Source of the DNA: SVFI01 sp045546735
GTDB lineage: Bacteria; Bacillota; Clostridia; Lachnospirales; Lachnospiraceae
Direction: 5' to 3'
Length of the DNA stretch: 6,726 nucleotides
Assembly (NCBI GenBank): GCA_045546735.1
Contig: JAZQDJ010000051.1
Location: 1-6,726, forward strand
This document shows, one piece after another, positions 5,766 through 6,726 of this stretch. Position numbers and translations under genes: made by a program. The notes below the pieces were generated by a model that worked only from the letters and a program-made list of their open reading frames with translations, had not been told where the DNA came from and ran no database searches. The stretch's first letter is position 1. Every line of letters begins with the position of its first letter.

Positions 5766-6281
5766 ATGGTTTTAGGAGATCCGGATCGATTTGCAGTTAT
5801 ATTTGAAATAGTTGACGAGTGGAATATAGACTCGTCATTTAATAATGGAATCTTAATGTTTTCTGTTGATGGGAAAGTATATCCGAGAAATGAAATTATG
5901 AATGCTACGTTAAACTTTGAGCTTCCCAATTTGAAGAGGTGCATGAGTGATATTTGCGTGAATGAACAAATATTTGGATTATCCAAATATGAAGCATTTA
6001 TTAATATATATAATTTACGTTTCCCAAAAGACCGGGATGTGGATGGAGATTACCGATATGATATTTCGCCGGTAGTTTTTTCGGATAATAATTGTTTGGT
6101 ATTTGCTGTGAGCAATGGCGATATGATGCGTGTTTTGGCTGCTTCGGATTTGGAGTATATAAAAGCCGAATCAAGACACGATTTAAAAAATATTGAGGTT
6201 AATGAAACTTATATTACAATAGTAAAGTGGAATGAAATTTTATTAAAACTTTCTGATTTTTTACACAAGGAGACAAAATGA
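5766..6281 (+). CDS. Imm42-family immunity protein (171 residues)
   Basis: A small cytoplasmic alpha/beta protein resembling Imm42, one of the predicted immunity families of bacterial polymorphic toxin systems. Matching features are the start MVLGDPDRFAV with the GDP motif (residues 4-6), the nearby IVDEWN and NNGILMFSVDGK strands, the central YNLRFPKD, and SDNNCLVFAVSNG (about 113-125). Immunity proteins bind and neutralise a cognate toxin, but the toxin paired with this one cannot be told from sequence. No toxin gene lies upstream in the window, so it is an orphan or cell-protecting copy. ATG 5766 is chosen because GGAG at 5754-5757 is 8 nt upstream; the GTG at 5757 overlaps that site. G+C is low (sampled lines of 18-38%) against about 45% in a sampled line of the next gene, which suggests transfer. 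Its TGA overlaps the next ATG. Confidence 0.8.
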   Translation: MVLGDPDRFAVIFEIVDEWNIDSSFNNGILMFSVDGKVYPRNEIMNATLNFELPNLKRCMSDICVNEQIFGLSKYEAFINIYNLRFPKDRDVDGDYRYDISPVVFSDNNCLVFAVSNGDMMRVLAASDLEYIKAESRHDLKNIEVNETYITIVKWNEILLKLSDFLHKETK

Positions 6282-6726
6282 TCCGTGCAGTTATTTTTGA
6301 TATGTACGAAACGCTGATTACGCATTATCATGGAAAAGCACCTCTTTACTTCAGTCCGCAGATGGCGGCGGAAGCAGAAGTTCCGCTTGGGTATTTTCAG
6401 GAGATTTGGAGGGGGAAAGAGTGTGAACGCACGGTAGGCGAGCTTTCTTTGGAAGAGACGCTTTTGCTTATTGTAAAAGATGAGAATAAAGTAAAGCAGA
6501 TGGCGGAAAAAAGAGTGGCCACGGCGGAGAAGTGTTTTGAGAACCTGCATCCGGAGATATTGCCGATGCTGGAAGAGTTAAAGGAACAAAATATAAAAAT
6601 CGGTTTAATCAGCAACTGCTTTTCGGAGGAGGCAGATGTAATTCGCAGAAGCCTTCTTGTACCCTATTTTGACGAGATATGTTTGTCATATGAACTCGGA
6701 ATGCGAAAGCCTGAGCCGGGTATCTA
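6278..6726 (+). CDS. HAD-superfamily hydrolase, class IA-like (3' end missing)
   Basis: 149 residues are present before the window ends. Motif I is VIFDMYETL (residues 5-13): D8 is the expected nucleophile, but the usual second Asp is Tyr (DxYxT), as in the haloacid dehalogenase-like branch, and the common Gly is Glu. Residues about 15-85 form a helical cap typical of subfamily I. Motif II is LISNC (S112, 110-114). Motif III is the Lys of MRKPEPG (K144). Motif IV lies beyond the edge. Most such enzymes are phosphatases on small phosphorylated metabolites; the substrate cannot be assigned. AGGAG at 6268-6272, inside the Imm42 gene, is 5 nt before the ATG, which overlaps the Imm42 stop as ATGA, so the two are translationally coupled. 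Its higher GC than Imm42 suggests a resident gene with the immunity gene inserted before it. Confidence 0.9.
   Translation, partial: MIRAVIFDMYETLITHYHGKAPLYFSPQMAAEAEVPLGYFQEIWRGKECERTVGELSLEETLLLIVKDENKVKQMAEKRVATAEKCFENLHPEILPMLEELKEQNIKIGLISNCFSEEADVIRRSLLVPYFDEICLSYELGMRKPEPGI

Overview
The window looks like a piece of a low-to-moderate-GC Firmicute chromosome, most likely a Clostridia/Lachnospiraceae-type organism. The basis is indirect: AGGAGG-type ribosome binding sites before nearly every gene, a long PPi-dependent phosphofructokinase, a DUF1292 protein, a DUF3892 protein, a FloT-like flotillin, and TGGTAAA-type extended -10 promoters. No rRNA, tRNA, CRISPR array, transposase or integrase is visible.

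Layout. (1) Positions 3-116 are the last 37 codons of an AT-rich gene of unknown function. (2) Positions 117-459 hold no convincing gene. They contain several inverted repeats ending in a strong terminator (330-360), so the segment may be a small structured RNA or a long 3' UTR, followed by a promoter for the next gene. (3) 460-2025 (+) is a complete flotillin-family membrane scaffold protein. (4) It converges on 2121-3782 (-), a complete pyrophosphate-dependent 6-phosphofructokinase; one 11-bp hairpin between them (2071-2097) can terminate both. (5) A 144-bp divergent promoter region leads to a compact three-gene + strand operon (3927-5329): an uncharacterised soluble protein, a small DUF1292 protein, and an uncharacterised single-pass membrane (possibly lipid-anchored) protein. 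(6) 5350-5661 (-) is a DUF3892 protein. (7) Divergent from it, 5766-6281 (+) is an Imm42-type immunity protein from the polymorphic-toxin world with no toxin in view. Its stop overlaps the start of (8), a HAD-superfamily hydrolase that runs off the right end.

Functionally, most of the window is ordinary chromosome: PPi-linked glycolysis, membrane organisation, a HAD phosphatase. The accessory-looking parts are the AT-rich gene tail on the left, the unidentified three-gene operon, and the DUF3892/Imm42 divergent pair. I see no convincing complete new system. The best leads are the orphan immunity gene, the unassigned structured segment at 170-360, and the uncharacterised operon.
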